From an uncultured Bacteroides sp. (GTDB taxonomy: Bacteria; Bacteroidota; Bacteroidia; Bacteroidales; Bacteroidaceae), in contig NZ_OY781099.1 in assembly GCF_963676325.1 (NCBI RefSeq), positions 2,666,001 to 2,730,000 of the forward strand: DNA of 64,000 bases, in the 5' to 3' direction. Under the pieces are notes generated by a model. The model saw nothing but the letters and a program-made list of their open reading frames with translations, was not told where the DNA came from and made no database searches. Below are positions 25,149 to 34,802 of the stretch, in pieces. Positions within the stretch are counted from its first letter, which is position 1. Every line of letters begins with the position of its first letter. A program made the position numbers and the translations under genes.

Positions 25149-27662
25149 TTATTTTGTTGTATTTATAAGTAATTCGTTACTTTTTAGTTTACCCGAGGTT
25201 GCCTTCAGAGTGATATTTCCTTTATTTTCAGTTGATTGAATCACAACCAGGCATTTTCCATAGAAAGCCTTACGGAAATTTGCCTTGAAACTTTCGCCAC
25301 TTATCGGACTACCGTTATCAACTCCTGCAATAGTTCCGGCTCCTTTCAGATCAAAATTAATCAAATTATCGGCATTAGAACAAAGATTTCCATCTTTATC
25401 TCTTACTTCTACAGTCACAAAACTAAGATCTTTACCGTCGGCAGTAATCCGTTTTCTATCACCAGTCATAACAATCTGAGCAGGAGCACCAGCTGTTTTT
25501 ATCTCTTTGGTGAGAACCACTTTACCAGCTTTACGGGAAACAACCTTGATTGTTCCGGGAGCAAACTTCAGACGCCACATTACATGAAAGTCATCTTTAC
25601 CTTTTGTCTTAACCCCTTGCGATTTTCCATTGAGAAAGAGTTCAACTTCATCGGCATGATTATAGTAAGCCCAAACATCAACTGTTTCACCCAACTTCCA
25701 GTTCCAGTGAGGAAAGACATGAAGTACATCTTTATTTGTCCATTCGGACTGATACATATAATATATATCCTTCGGAAAGCCAGCCAAATCTACAATTCCA
25801 AAGTAGGAACTTCGTGCAGGCCAATCGTAAGGTGTAGGTTCTCCAAGGTAATCAAATCCTGTCCAGATAAACATTCCGCTGATAAAATCATTGTTCTTCA
25901 CCAATCTCCAGGTATCTTCGTGAGTAGATCCCCACGGAGCATGACAATTATCATAGGAAGAACAGGAATAAGAATCATCATGAAAAGGAATATCCCAACG
26001 GACTGGCCAGATATACATACTATCACTTGGCATACGGTAATAACCACGAGTCATCAGTGCAGATATGGATTCCGTTACAATAAAAGGTTTACCGGGGAAA
26101 TTCTTGTACACATCCTTAAAGTACGATTCATGATAATTAAAACCAATAATATCCAATGCATTAGAACGGAAAAGGTGATTATTAGGATCAGGTTCGTTGC
26201 AACCAGATGTAATTGGGCGGGTTGGATCAAGCGATTTAACCATATCGGCCAGCTTTAAGGTTAGCAATGAGTTTATACTCATAGAATCTCCCTTTTGTGC
26301 AAGCATTTTAGGATCACGTTTGAAGTTGAGCAATAAATTGGCAGCCTGAAGATCCAGAGTATCCGCATTTGCATCAGTCCACTGTTCCAGTACTTCATTG
26401 CCAATGCTCCACATAAAAATGGATGGATGATTACGGTCACGGAGAATATGATCGGTCAGATCGCGCTCATGCCACTCATTAAAATAACGGGAATAGTCAT
26501 GCGCTGTTTTTTTCTTACGCCACATATCAAATGATTCGTCCATCACAATAAAACCCATGCGGTCACACAGATTTAGTAACTCAGGAGCAGGAGGATTGTG
26601 CGAACAGCGAATACCATTACAACCCATATTTTTGAGAATCTCCAACTGACGCTGGATAGCACGGGTATTTACTGCTGAGCCCAGACAGCCTAAATCATGA
26701 TGCATACACACTCCATTTATTTTAGTAGGAACACCATTCAGGATAAATCCTTTTTTTGCATCAAATATAAAGTTACGAATTCCAAAAGGAGTTTCGTACT
26801 GATCAACTACTTTCCCGTCTACACTGATCTGAGAAACTGCTTTATATAGGTAAGGATTCTGCAGTGTCCATAATTCTGGTTTAGATAGTTCAAGGTTTTG
26901 TTTCACCTCTTGTGCTTTTCCTGCTACAACTTTCACAGAGGAAACACTTCTCTTCACTTCCAAACCTTTATTATTGAGAATCAGTGAACGAAGTTCGGCA
27001 GTAACGTCTGTCTTTGAATCATTTTTTATTTGAGTGGCAAGTGCAATGGATGCTTCATCTTTAGAAACGCTCGGAGTAGTAACGTATGTACCCCACTGAT
27101 CAACATGCACAGGATCTGCAACAGTAAGCCACACATTCCGATAGATTCCGCAACCAGAATACCAACGGGAGTTGGGTTGTTCGCTATTATCGACACGGAC
27201 TGCAATCACATTTTTCTGTCCAAACTTGAAGTAAGGAGTCAGGTCATACCGGAAAGAGATGTAACCGTAAGGTCGCTTTCCCAGCGTAGTGCCATTTATC
27301 CACACTTCGGCATCCATATATACACCATCAAAATCAACAAACACTTTTTTTCCTTTATTTATAGGATCCAGAGTAAAGGTCTTCCGGTACCAGCCTACTC
27401 CACCAGGCAGAGCTCCTCCACCACAACCGGAAGGATTGTCTTTGCTAAATTCTCCTTCAATCGCCCAATCATGAGGAAGATTCAGCTTTCGCCACGAATT
27501 ATCTTTGTAACCAGGCGAGAAAGCCTCGGGGATTTCGCCTAAATGGAAGGTCCAGTTTTTATTAAAGTCCGATATAACACGGGATGTCATACCGTAGCCG
27601 GGAACAGATAAAAGCATTAATAATGCAAAAACTGCGGAAAAATTTAAGATGTGTTTCTTCAT
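25149..27662 (-). CDS. Glycoside hydrolase family 2, beta-galactosidase type
   Basis: This 837-residue protein has a signal peptide and the GH2 layout: a jelly-roll sugar-binding domain (about 35-200, NLPHDWAIEGEF, VRVDNSEQPNSRWYSGCGIYRNVWL), an Ig-like domain, and a TIM barrel with GIRCSHNPPAP, the acid/base Glu in SIGNEV (E423) and the nucleophile in IVTESIS (about 531). C-terminal domains follow: a DUF4982-like segment (WAYYNHADEVELFLNGKSQG) and an Ig-like segment. The family includes beta-galactosidases and beta-glucuronidases; the context with GH31 and galactose genes favours galactose. It lies between GH31 and GH3 and is preceded by the TGTACA repeat array. Confidence 0.92.
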   Translation of the reverse strand: MKKHILNFSAVFALLMLLSVPGYGMTSRVISDFNKNWTFHLGEIPEAFSPGYKDNSWRKLNLPHDWAIEGEFSKDNPSGCGGGALPGGVGWYRKTFTLDPINKGKKVFVDFDGVYMDAEVWINGTTLGKRPYGYISFRYDLTPYFKFGQKNVIAVRVDNSEQPNSRWYSGCGIYRNVWLTVADPVHVDQWGTYVTTPSVSKDEASIALATQIKNDSKTDVTAELRSLILNNKGLEVKRSVSSVKVVAGKAQEVKQNLELSKPELWTLQNPYLYKAVSQISVDGKVVDQYETPFGIRNFIFDAKKGFILNGVPTKINGVCMHHDLGCLGSAVNTRAIQRQLEILKNMGCNGIRCSHNPPAPELLNLCDRMGFIVMDESFDMWRKKKTAHDYSRYFNEWHERDLTDHILRDRNHPSIFMWSIGNEVLEQWTDANADTLDLQAANLLLNFKRDPKMLAQKGDSMSINSLLTLKLADMVKSLDPTRPITSGCNEPDPNNHLFRSNALDIIGFNYHESYFKDVYKNFPGKPFIVTESISALMTRGYYRMPSDSMYIWPVRWDIPFHDDSYSCSSYDNCHAPWGSTHEDTWRLVKNNDFISGMFIWTGFDYLGEPTPYDWPARSSYFGIVDLAGFPKDIYYMYQSEWTNKDVLHVFPHWNWKLGETVDVWAYYNHADEVELFLNGKSQGVKTKGKDDFHVMWRLKFAPGTIKVVSRKAGKVVLTKEIKTAGAPAQIVMTGDRKRITADGKDLSFVTVEVRDKDGNLCSNADNLINFDLKGAGTIAGVDNGSPISGESFKANFRKAFYGKCLVVIQSTENKGNITLKATSGKLKSNELLINTTK

Positions 27663-27697
27663 AATTTATAAAGTTAAGAGAATTCTTTTTATTTCCT

Positions 27698-27769
27698 TGT
27701 ACAAAACAATTCATTCTTCTGTACAAAAGAATGAATTGTTCTGTACAGAAGAATACAATCTTTTGTACA
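27698..27769. repeat. Four TGTACA palindromes spaced exactly 22 bp
   Basis: TGTACA starts at 27698, 27720, 27742 and 27764. The 16-bp spacers are related to each other as direct or reverse-complement copies (AACAATTCATTCTT, AAGAATGAATTGTT, AAGAATACAATCTT). The outer copies form CCTTGTACAAAA and TTTTGTACAAGG, so the array is also one large inverted repeat. It fills the gap between GH31 and GH2. Confidence 0.9.
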
Positions 27770-27790
27770 AGGATTTATTTACCATTCAGG

Positions 27791-30652
27791 TTATAATTTA
27801 ATAACTTGCTTTAAGCCATTATATTTTATCGTCTTACCTTTAATTTTCAAGTCGAATGGCTTCGGAGTAGATTTGTTCACAAATTCTACATTGAACGAAC
27901 GTTCTTTAGGCATTCCTTTGAATTCACCTTTACGATCGCCAATAGTCAGAGACTTAGAGGCTTCATCATAAGAAAATTCAATAGTAGCATATTTGCCTTT
28001 CTCATAATTATAATTATCACCTTCGTCTTCATACAGTGTAAATGAGCCATTTTGTCCACCATATATATATAAGGTAATATGATCTGCTGGTTTTTCACTT
28101 GTATATTGAATATTTGGACCGTAAGGAATAATAGCTCCTTCGTGAGCATAAAGAGGCATTTTCTCGTAAGGAGCATCAACTTTCAAAGTTTGTCCGCCAC
28201 GAACATATTTTCCGGTATAGAAATCATACCATCCCGTTGTCTCAGGGAAATATACTTCACGTGAACGAGCTCCGTATTGATACACCGGACAAACCATTAG
28301 CGAAGGACCAAACATATACTGGTCACCTATATTATTTACTTTAGTATCCTTTTCAAAATCCATCACCAAGGCACGCATAATTGTGTAATCCTTGAAATAA
28401 GTCATCCCGGCAAGTGAATAAATATATGGCATCATACTGTAACGCAGCTTTGTATAATATACTATTGACTGATAAGCTGGATGATTATCAGGGGCTATAT
28501 TATATACTTCGCGGTAAGGGAACTGACCATGTGCCCGGAATAAAGGAGCAAATGCACCAAACTGATACCAGCGGGTGTTGAGTTCACGCCACTCTTTCAG
28601 GTCGGCATTCTCAATTCCATTCTTGTCAAACTCGTGCTGACCTTTTTCATACCTCTTTTCCACGCAGAATCCACCAATATCCATAGTCCAGTAAGGTATA
28701 CCAGCCATTGAGAAATTAAGTCCCGCAGATATTTGTGCTTTCATATCTTCCCATCGGGTTGCAATATCTCCACTCCATGTTGCAGTAGAATAACGTTGCA
28801 ATCCGGCAAATCCTGAACGGGTTAAAAGGAAAACACGTTTATCAGGGTCTACTCCTCTTTGTCCTTCATAGATTGCCTGCGCATTCATCAAGGCATACGT
28901 ATTGAAATATTTAGTTGAAGGCCCTAAAGCTGTAGGACCACAAAGTTTCTTTCGGTATTCCATATCCGTACAATCACGAACATTAGGTTCGGAAGCATCC
29001 ATCCACCAGGCATCAATACCCTTTGTGTAAAGCTTCTCTCTCATCTGTTCCCAGAAAAGCTTACGGGCACCAACAGAATAAGGATCATAGAAAGAACCTA
29101 CATAACCTGGTCCAACCCAGTCACGGATACTATCTTTTACAGCTTGATGATACATCCATCCATTCTTGTCGAACTCTTTATAGTTTGCTGTTGTAGCATA
29201 GAATTTAGGCCAAACAGAAATCATAATCTTTGCATTCATCTGATGAACAGAATCAACCATAGCTTTTGCATCGGGGAAACGTTTCAAATCAAAATCATGG
29301 CTTCCCCATGCATTTTCCGGCCAGTAATTCCAGTCGAGCACAATGTTATCAAGAGGAATCTGACGTTTACGGAACTCTTTCAATACACCCAACAATTCAT
29401 CCTGTGTTTTGTAACGTTCACGACTCTGCCAGTATCCCATTGCCCATTTTGGCATAATCTGAGATTTACCGGTCAGTTTACGGTATCCGCTAATCACTTC
29501 ATCCATATTTTTACCCTTGATGAAATAGTAATTTATCTCATTCCCCATTTCACTATAAAGAGCAAGTTTGTTTTGTTGGCTGTCAGGAACAGGACTCAAT
29601 GCCTTCAAAGCAAGATAAGAAACACCACCATCAGGTTTCCATTCAATACGGATTGGAACACGTTTCCCTTTTTCCAGATTAACAGTAAACTTATAGCTGT
29701 TAGGATTCCATGCAGTACGCCAACGTTCCTGCACAACCTTCACATTATTAATATAGACTTCTGTATAACCTGCATAGTATAGCCAAAAATGATAGACTCC
29801 ACTTTGATTGGCTTCCAGCTCACCGGAGTAAGTAACATTGGCACCATCAAACGGGAAATCAGCCGGAAAATTCTTAATTGTTTTAATATCCTCATAATCA
29901 ACAATAGATTCTGTACGGGTCACAGTTGCTTTTCCAGTCCTTGAATCCGGAACATAAGTAGCTGTCAAACCTCCTTCTTTGCCGTTTGCATCGAAAAGTT
30001 TAAACTGATTTAGCTGAGCGTATTCACGATCATCACCAAATTTACTCAAAGAGTAGTTATCCCATAAAATTCCATAGTTTTTGTTTGAAAGAACAAAAGG
30101 CACAGACACTTTCGTGTTATACTGGAAAAGAGACTCGTTCTTACCTTTATAATTGAATTCATCGGATTGGTGTTGTCCTAGTCCATAGAAAGCTTCATCA
30201 TCGGGAGATTCAAAAACCTGGCGCATAGTGTAACCCTTGGTTCCCTCTACCTCAATAGGAGTAAAAGATTTACCACCACCCTTATTTTCCCGGAGAATGG
30301 AATTTCCTTTTGCATCTGTAAAGTTCACTTCACCAGTTTTCAGATTAACGAAAGCCTTTAACGATTTTGTAGAAAGAGCTACAGCTCCATTCTTACTTTC
30401 CAACTGAAAAGAAGGAATCTTTCCTGTTTGAGGAACTATAATAAGGCTCTTTTCTTCTGAGAATTTATCTTCAGGAGTTGCCAACACATGAATGGTCTTA
30501 TCGTTTATCACTTGCAGCCTAACCCTCTTCAGGTCAGTATTCTTTTCCTGTTTCAAATTTACAATAACCCCATCTGCCGTTTTTTCATATCCTGGTTTAA
30601 CGCAAGACATAAATAGTAAACCGGCCAACAAACAAATAGATGTGTTCTTCAT
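27791..30652 (-). CDS. Glycoside hydrolase family 31 with PA14 insert (alpha-xylosidase type)
   Basis: This 953-residue lipoprotein (signal ending LLFMSC) has a GH31 N-terminal sandwich domain interrupted by a PA14-like domain (about 250-350, GELEANQSGVYHFWLYYAGY, SYKFTVNLEKGKRVPIRIEW). A TIM barrel carries VLDWNYWPENAWGSHDFD, nucleophile D552 in WWMDASEPN, the acid/base Asp near 627 in WSGDIATRWEDM, and WTMDIGGF. The PA14 insert and WWMDASEP motif are known from xyloglucan alpha-xylosidases, which remove non-reducing alpha-xylose. It is the first gene of the leftward hydrolase group and divergent from galM. Confidence 0.92.
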   Translation of the reverse strand: MKNTSICLLAGLLFMSCVKPGYEKTADGVIVNLKQEKNTDLKRVRLQVINDKTIHVLATPEDKFSEEKSLIIVPQTGKIPSFQLESKNGAVALSTKSLKAFVNLKTGEVNFTDAKGNSILRENKGGGKSFTPIEVEGTKGYTMRQVFESPDDEAFYGLGQHQSDEFNYKGKNESLFQYNTKVSVPFVLSNKNYGILWDNYSLSKFGDDREYAQLNQFKLFDANGKEGGLTATYVPDSRTGKATVTRTESIVDYEDIKTIKNFPADFPFDGANVTYSGELEANQSGVYHFWLYYAGYTEVYINNVKVVQERWRTAWNPNSYKFTVNLEKGKRVPIRIEWKPDGGVSYLALKALSPVPDSQQNKLALYSEMGNEINYYFIKGKNMDEVISGYRKLTGKSQIMPKWAMGYWQSRERYKTQDELLGVLKEFRKRQIPLDNIVLDWNYWPENAWGSHDFDLKRFPDAKAMVDSVHQMNAKIMISVWPKFYATTANYKEFDKNGWMYHQAVKDSIRDWVGPGYVGSFYDPYSVGARKLFWEQMREKLYTKGIDAWWMDASEPNVRDCTDMEYRKKLCGPTALGPSTKYFNTYALMNAQAIYEGQRGVDPDKRVFLLTRSGFAGLQRYSTATWSGDIATRWEDMKAQISAGLNFSMAGIPYWTMDIGGFCVEKRYEKGQHEFDKNGIENADLKEWRELNTRWYQFGAFAPLFRAHGQFPYREVYNIAPDNHPAYQSIVYYTKLRYSMMPYIYSLAGMTYFKDYTIMRALVMDFEKDTKVNNIGDQYMFGPSLMVCPVYQYGARSREVYFPETTGWYDFYTGKYVRGGQTLKVDAPYEKMPLYAHEGAIIPYGPNIQYTSEKPADHITLYIYGGQNGSFTLYEDEGDNYNYEKGKYATIEFSYDEASKSLTIGDRKGEFKGMPKERSFNVEFVNKSTPKPFDLKIKGKTIKYNGLKQVIKL

Positions 30653-30916
30653 CGCTCACTATATATTTTAATTCAATTTATCAATAATGCAAATTTAGTT
30701 TATTTCAAAATAATCCACATTACACATTTGTTTTATTAGCGTACGCCTTTTGATTCTAAAGGGTATCTTTTTGTTTCTTCGTGGGGTACCATTTGTTTCA
30801 TAGACAAATTAAGGGCTAAACTTTCTTAAATTCACTAGCAGTTTTACAGTAATATATTTGGGTATACCGAAGAATTTGACTTTATTTGCAATGATAATTA
30901 TAAAACAAAACGGAAT
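30653..30916. promoter_or_regulatory. Divergent control region between GH31 and galM
   Basis: The 264-bp region holds a minus-strand TAAATTTG (30697-30690) suited to GH31. For galM two candidates exist: TATATTTG at 30853-30860, or TTTG at 30857-30860 followed 20 bp later by TTTATTTG at 30881-30888. No shared operator could be named. Confidence 0.45.
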
Positions 30917-32011
30917 ATGATAAACACTTCTATGACTCACAATAACCTATCAGGCCTTAAGCGTGAGGACTTCCAAAAAACAATTAATGGTAAATCCACT
31001 GATTTATTTATTCTCAAAAACAACAATGGTTTAGAAATCGCAGTAACTAATTATGGTGCCGTAACACTTGCTATCATGGCTCCTGATAAAAACGGGAACT
31101 ATTCTAATGTTATTTTGGGACACGACACTATAGATAATGTAGTAAACAGTCCCGAACCATTTCTAAGCACCACTATCGGACGATACGGCAATAGAATTGC
31201 TAAAGGAAAGTTCACTTTATGCGGTAAAGAATATACTCTTGCTGCAAATAACGGTCCCAACTCACTTCATGGAGGACCAAAAGGATTTCATGCTGTTGTA
31301 TGGGATGCCGAACAAATCAATGAACACACACTTGAACTGAAATATACAGCGCAGGATGGCGAAGAAGGATTCCCTGGAAAACTGGATGTTATTATGACTT
31401 ATTCATTAACTGATGCAAATGAGTTTTTAATAAATTATAAAGCTACAACAGACAAAACAACCATCGTTAATCTAACCAATCACGGTTTCTTCAATCTTGC
31501 CGGCATAGCCAACCCCACCCCTACAGTTCTCAACAACATCCTTACTATTAATGCTGATCACTATACACCTATTGATGATGTATGCATTCCATTTGGCGAA
31601 ATAGCTAAAGTTGAAGGAACACCGTTGGATTTCAGAACTCCTCATATTGTGGGTGATCGTATTAACGATAAACATCAGCAAATCGAAAACGGAGCAGGAT
31701 ATGATCATTGCTTTGTACTAAACAAAAAAGAAGCGGGCGAACTTAGCTTTGCAGTGAAATGTGTTGAGCCAAACAGCGGACGTTTCATGGAAGTATATAC
31801 AACAGAGCCTGGCGTACAACTTTATTCAGGCAACTGGCTGAATGGCTTCAGTGGAGCACATGGAGCTACATTCCCTGCCAGAAGTGCTATATGTTTTGAA
31901 GCACAACTTTTCCCTGATACTCCTAATAATCCTCATTTCCCATCTGCAGTTCTTAATCCGGGAGAGGAATACACACAAACAACTATTTATAAGTTCGGAG
32001 TAGAACAATAA
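30917..32011 (+). CDS. galM: Aldose 1-epimerase (mutarotase), cytoplasmic
   Basis: This 364-residue enzyme interconverts alpha and beta anomers of galactose and glucose. Motifs: TTIGRYGNRIAKGKF, NSLHGGPKGFH with the first His, TNHGFFNLAG with the catalytic His, GYDHCFVL, and YTTEPGVQLYSGNWL with the general-base Glu. There is no signal peptide, in contrast to the lipoprotein paralogue at 34803. The frame could also start at MTHNNLSGL a few codons later. It begins the operon galM-MFS transporter-galK (gaps 52 and about 74 bp). Confidence 0.94.
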   Translation: MINTSMTHNNLSGLKREDFQKTINGKSTDLFILKNNNGLEIAVTNYGAVTLAIMAPDKNGNYSNVILGHDTIDNVVNSPEPFLSTTIGRYGNRIAKGKFTLCGKEYTLAANNGPNSLHGGPKGFHAVVWDAEQINEHTLELKYTAQDGEEGFPGKLDVIMTYSLTDANEFLINYKATTDKTTIVNLTNHGFFNLAGIANPTPTVLNNILTINADHYTPIDDVCIPFGEIAKVEGTPLDFRTPHIVGDRINDKHQQIENGAGYDHCFVLNKKEAGELSFAVKCVEPNSGRFMEVYTTEPGVQLYSGNWLNGFSGAHGATFPARSAICFEAQLFPDTPNNPHFPSAVLNPGEEYTQTTIYKFGVEQ

Positions 32012-32063
32012 ATAGCACATTAAACAAACCTAATTTATAAAAAACAATTTAAATTTAATCACC

Positions 32064-33377
32064 ATGTCTGAAAAAGAGCAACAAAGCTACTTAGGGCCAT
32101 TTATAACACTGGTCTTCTTATTCTTTATCGTCGGATTTCTAACGACAGCAAACGGCCAGTTTCAAGGACCTTTGAAAGCCGCATTTTTAAGTAACGCAGG
32201 AGACCTGAAAAATACTTTTGCTACACTTATTTCATTTTCCTGGTTTTTAGCATACCCACTTACAGGAGGAATCGGTTCTTCATGGGTTACAAAATATGGA
32301 TATAAAGGTACATTGGTTCGCGCATTATTAGTAATGATCGTTGGTTTAGGTATCTTCTTCTCATCATCCTGGTACACTGTACAGTTCCCTGGATCAAGCA
32401 TACAGATTGCATCTGCAAATGTTCCAATGGGATACTTTATTTTCTTGCTGGGCTCATTCGTTGTAGGTTCTGCCGCAACAATCCTGCAGGTGGTAATCAA
32501 CCCTTATTTAACAGCATGTTATGTAAAAGGTACACAAGCCGTTCAACGTTTAAATATTGGTGGTTCATCTAACTCTATAGGTACTACTTTTGCACCATTC
32601 TTTGTAACTGGTATCGTATTTGGTGGTTTATCAATGGAGCAAGTTCAACCAAGTCAGTTAATGGTTCCATTCGTTGCATTGATGGTAGTAATAGCTGTTA
32701 TCGTTGGTGTTCTTTCAAGACTGTCTTTACCAGATATCCAGGGAACAAAAACAGAAGTTGGTGAAAAACTAGAAAAGAGCGTTTGGTCTTTCAGTCACTT
32801 AACATTAGGCGTTATTGCTATTTTCTTCTACGTTGGAGTTGAAGTAGCTATTGGAGCAAACATCAACCTTTATGCAATTGAGACTCAAGGAAAAGCAGGA
32901 TTATCATTCTTTGGAATGGATTCTGTGGGTATTTTCGGTATTAAGTTTGCAATCCCTGCTCTTATGGCAACATTGTACTGGGGAGGTATGCTTATAGGTC
33001 GTTTGGTTTCAAGCTCATTAAGCAGTGTATCTCCACGCGTTCAGCTTGCAGTTACTTCTATCCTAGCTGCATGTTTTGCTGTAGCTTCAATGATTACAGA
33101 TAATCCTTGGTTACTTGCAGCAGTTGGTCTGTTCCACTCTGTAATGTGGGGAGCTATCTTTACATTATCAGTTGACAAACTAGGTAAATATACATCAAAA
33201 GCATCTGGCGTTTTCATGATCGGTGTTGTTGGTGGAGCTATCATTCCACTTTTACAAGGTATGCTTGCCGATGCTTTAGGCGGATGGAGAATGACTTGGT
33301 TTGTTGTAATCTTGGGTGAATTATTTATCCTATATTACGCATTACTTGGATCAAAAATTAAACAATCAGCAGAATAA
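32064..33377 (+). CDS. Sugar MFS transporter (FucP/GluP family, glucose/galactose)
   Basis: This 437-residue inner-membrane symporter has about 12 helices. Family features include FIVGFLTTANGQFQGPLKAAF in TM1, a charged loop KYGYKGTLVRALL, QVVINPYLTACY and a second half that starts near HLTLGVIAIFFYVGVEVAIGANINLYA. Its place between galM and galK says galactose (or glucose/galactose) is the likely substrate, in symport with protons or sodium. FucP relatives import fucose, so substrate assignment rests on context. Confidence 0.9.
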   Translation: MSEKEQQSYLGPFITLVFLFFIVGFLTTANGQFQGPLKAAFLSNAGDLKNTFATLISFSWFLAYPLTGGIGSSWVTKYGYKGTLVRALLVMIVGLGIFFSSSWYTVQFPGSSIQIASANVPMGYFIFLLGSFVVGSAATILQVVINPYLTACYVKGTQAVQRLNIGGSSNSIGTTFAPFFVTGIVFGGLSMEQVQPSQLMVPFVALMVVIAVIVGVLSRLSLPDIQGTKTEVGEKLEKSVWSFSHLTLGVIAIFFYVGVEVAIGANINLYAIETQGKAGLSFFGMDSVGIFGIKFAIPALMATLYWGGMLIGRLVSSSLSSVSPRVQLAVTSILAACFAVASMITDNPWLLAAVGLFHSVMWGAIFTLSVDKLGKYTSKASGVFMIGVVGGAIIPLLQGMLADALGGWRMTWFVVILGELFILYYALLGSKIKQSAE

Positions 33378-33451
33378 TATAAATATAATCATCTAAGTCC
33401 CTTCCTCAGGGGAGAGACTTAAATATGTTACTTAAATATACAAAACACATT

Positions 33452-34603
33452 ATGGATATTGAATATGTAAGAAATCGCTTTGCAAAGCACTTTGATGGAG
33501 CAGTAGGCTCAGTATACGCATCACCTGGACGTATTAACCTTATCGGAGAACATACAGATTACAATGGCGGATTTGTATTTCCGGGAGCTATCGACAAAGG
33601 AATGATGGCTGAAATCAAAATTAACGGAACTGATAAAGTAAGAGCTTATTCTATTGACTTAAAAGATTATACAGAATTTGGCTTGAACGAAGAAGATGCT
33701 CCACACGCAAGTTGGGCAAGATACATCTTCGGAGTGTGCCGTGAAATCATCAAAAGAGGTGGCAAGATTCAGGGATTCGATACTGTTTTTGCAGGCGATG
33801 TGCCTCTGGGTGCAGGAATGTCTTCATCTGCAGCATTGGAAAGCACTTATGCTTTTGCATTGAACGATATGTTCAACTGCGGTATTGATAAATTTGAACT
33901 GGCTAAAATTGGTCAGGCAACAGAACATAACTATTGTGGTGTTAACTGTGGTATTATGGACCAGTTTGCTTCAGTATTTGGTAAAGCAGGTAGCTTAATC
34001 CGTTTGGATTGCCGCTCACTGGAATACAAATACTACCCATTCAACCCAACAGGATATAAGGTAGTATTGTTAGACTCAGTTGTTAAACACGAACTTGCTT
34101 CGTCTGCTTACAACAAACGTCGTCAATCTTGTGAAACAGTTGTTGCTGCTATCAAGAAGAATCACCCAACTGTAGAATTCCTTCGTGATTGCACAATGGA
34201 AATGCTTCAGGCTGTGAAAGCTGACGTTACAGAAGAAGACTACATGCGTGCTGAATATGTTATTGAAGAAATACAGCGAGTATTAGATGTTTGCGACGCT
34301 TTGGAAAAAGGAGATTACGAAACTGTAGGTGAAAAGATGTACGGAACTCACCACGGAATGAGTAAGCTTTACGAAGTAAGCTGCGAAGAACTTGACTTCC
34401 TGAATGACTGCGCTAAGAAAAACGGTGTGACTGGTTCACGCGTTATGGGTGGTGGATTCGGTGGATGTACCATCAACCTGGTTAAGGAAGAACTTTATGA
34501 TGCATTCATTGCTGATGCAAAAGAATCTTTCGAGGCTAAGTTTGGCAGAAGTCCTAAAGTATACGATGTAGTTATCAGTGATGGTTCCCGCAAATTAGCT
34601 TAA
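33452..34603 (+). CDS. galK: Galactokinase
   Basis: GalK phosphorylates galactose at C1 in the Leloir pathway. GHMP-kinase motifs are complete: SPGRINLIGEHTDYNGG (galactokinase signature), PLGAGMSSSAALE (ATP loop), catalytic NCGIMDQFASVFG with its Asp, and GGGFGGCTINLV near the C-terminus. I place the start at 33452 (MDIEYVRNRFAKHFDG, 383 residues) because this matches the usual Bacteroides N-terminus; an in-frame ATG at 33425 adds nine residues and sits only 4 nt after a small hairpin (33394-33421). No galT or galE is in the window, so the rest of the pathway is elsewhere. A strong terminator follows. Confidence 0.95.
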   Translation: MDIEYVRNRFAKHFDGAVGSVYASPGRINLIGEHTDYNGGFVFPGAIDKGMMAEIKINGTDKVRAYSIDLKDYTEFGLNEEDAPHASWARYIFGVCREIIKRGGKIQGFDTVFAGDVPLGAGMSSSAALESTYAFALNDMFNCGIDKFELAKIGQATEHNYCGVNCGIMDQFASVFGKAGSLIRLDCRSLEYKYYPFNPTGYKVVLLDSVVKHELASSAYNKRRQSCETVVAAIKKNHPTVEFLRDCTMEMLQAVKADVTEEDYMRAEYVIEEIQRVLDVCDALEKGDYETVGEKMYGTHHGMSKLYEVSCEELDFLNDCAKKNGVTGSRVMGGGFGGCTINLVKEELYDAFIADAKESFEAKFGRSPKVYDVVISDGSRKLA

Positions 34604-34625
34604 ACAGAACTATTTACTTATATAT

Positions 34626-34670
34626 AGAAGGTGTATCATTCAATAAATGAATGATACACCTTCTTTTTTT
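34626..34670 (+). terminator. Terminator of the galactose operon
   Basis: A perfect 17-bp stem (34626-34642 with 34648-34664) around a 5-nt loop is followed by TTTTTT. Confidence 0.93.
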
Positions 34671-34755
34671 ATTCCATATAAACAATCAGTTTCACCACTT
34701 TATTTTCATTTTCTGCTATATAACATACTATAAACTATATCATCATATCAAATTA

Positions 34756-34772
34756 AGTGTTACTTTTACACT
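34756..34772 (+). promoter_or_regulatory. Palindrome over a -7-like element before the arabinose operon
   Basis: AGTGT (34756-34760) and ACACT (34768-34772) flank TACTTTTA, which matches the -7 consensus except for the last base. A repressor bound here would block the promoter. It is a candidate AraR site by position only; I do not recall the AraR consensus well enough to confirm it. Confidence 0.35.
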
Positions 34773-34802
34773 CAATAAATATCACCTTAAAAGTATCAAT
34801 AA

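Noticed and set aside
25236..26258. 340-codon open frame antisense to the GH2 gene
   Set aside because: The sense strand encodes a complete GH2 enzyme with catalytic residues; the antisense product has no recognisable features.
27691..27775. CRISPR array
   Set aside because: Repeats are 6-8 bp, units 22 bp, spacers are related to each other and no cas genes are present.
29144..29782. 212-codon open frame antisense to the GH31 gene
   Set aside because: Covered by the conserved barrel region of the sense gene; no promoter or family likeness.
33394..33421. Hairpin before galK as a riboswitch or terminator
   Set aside because: The arms are only 6 bp plus a small inner stem, without a U-run or any known aptamer pattern.
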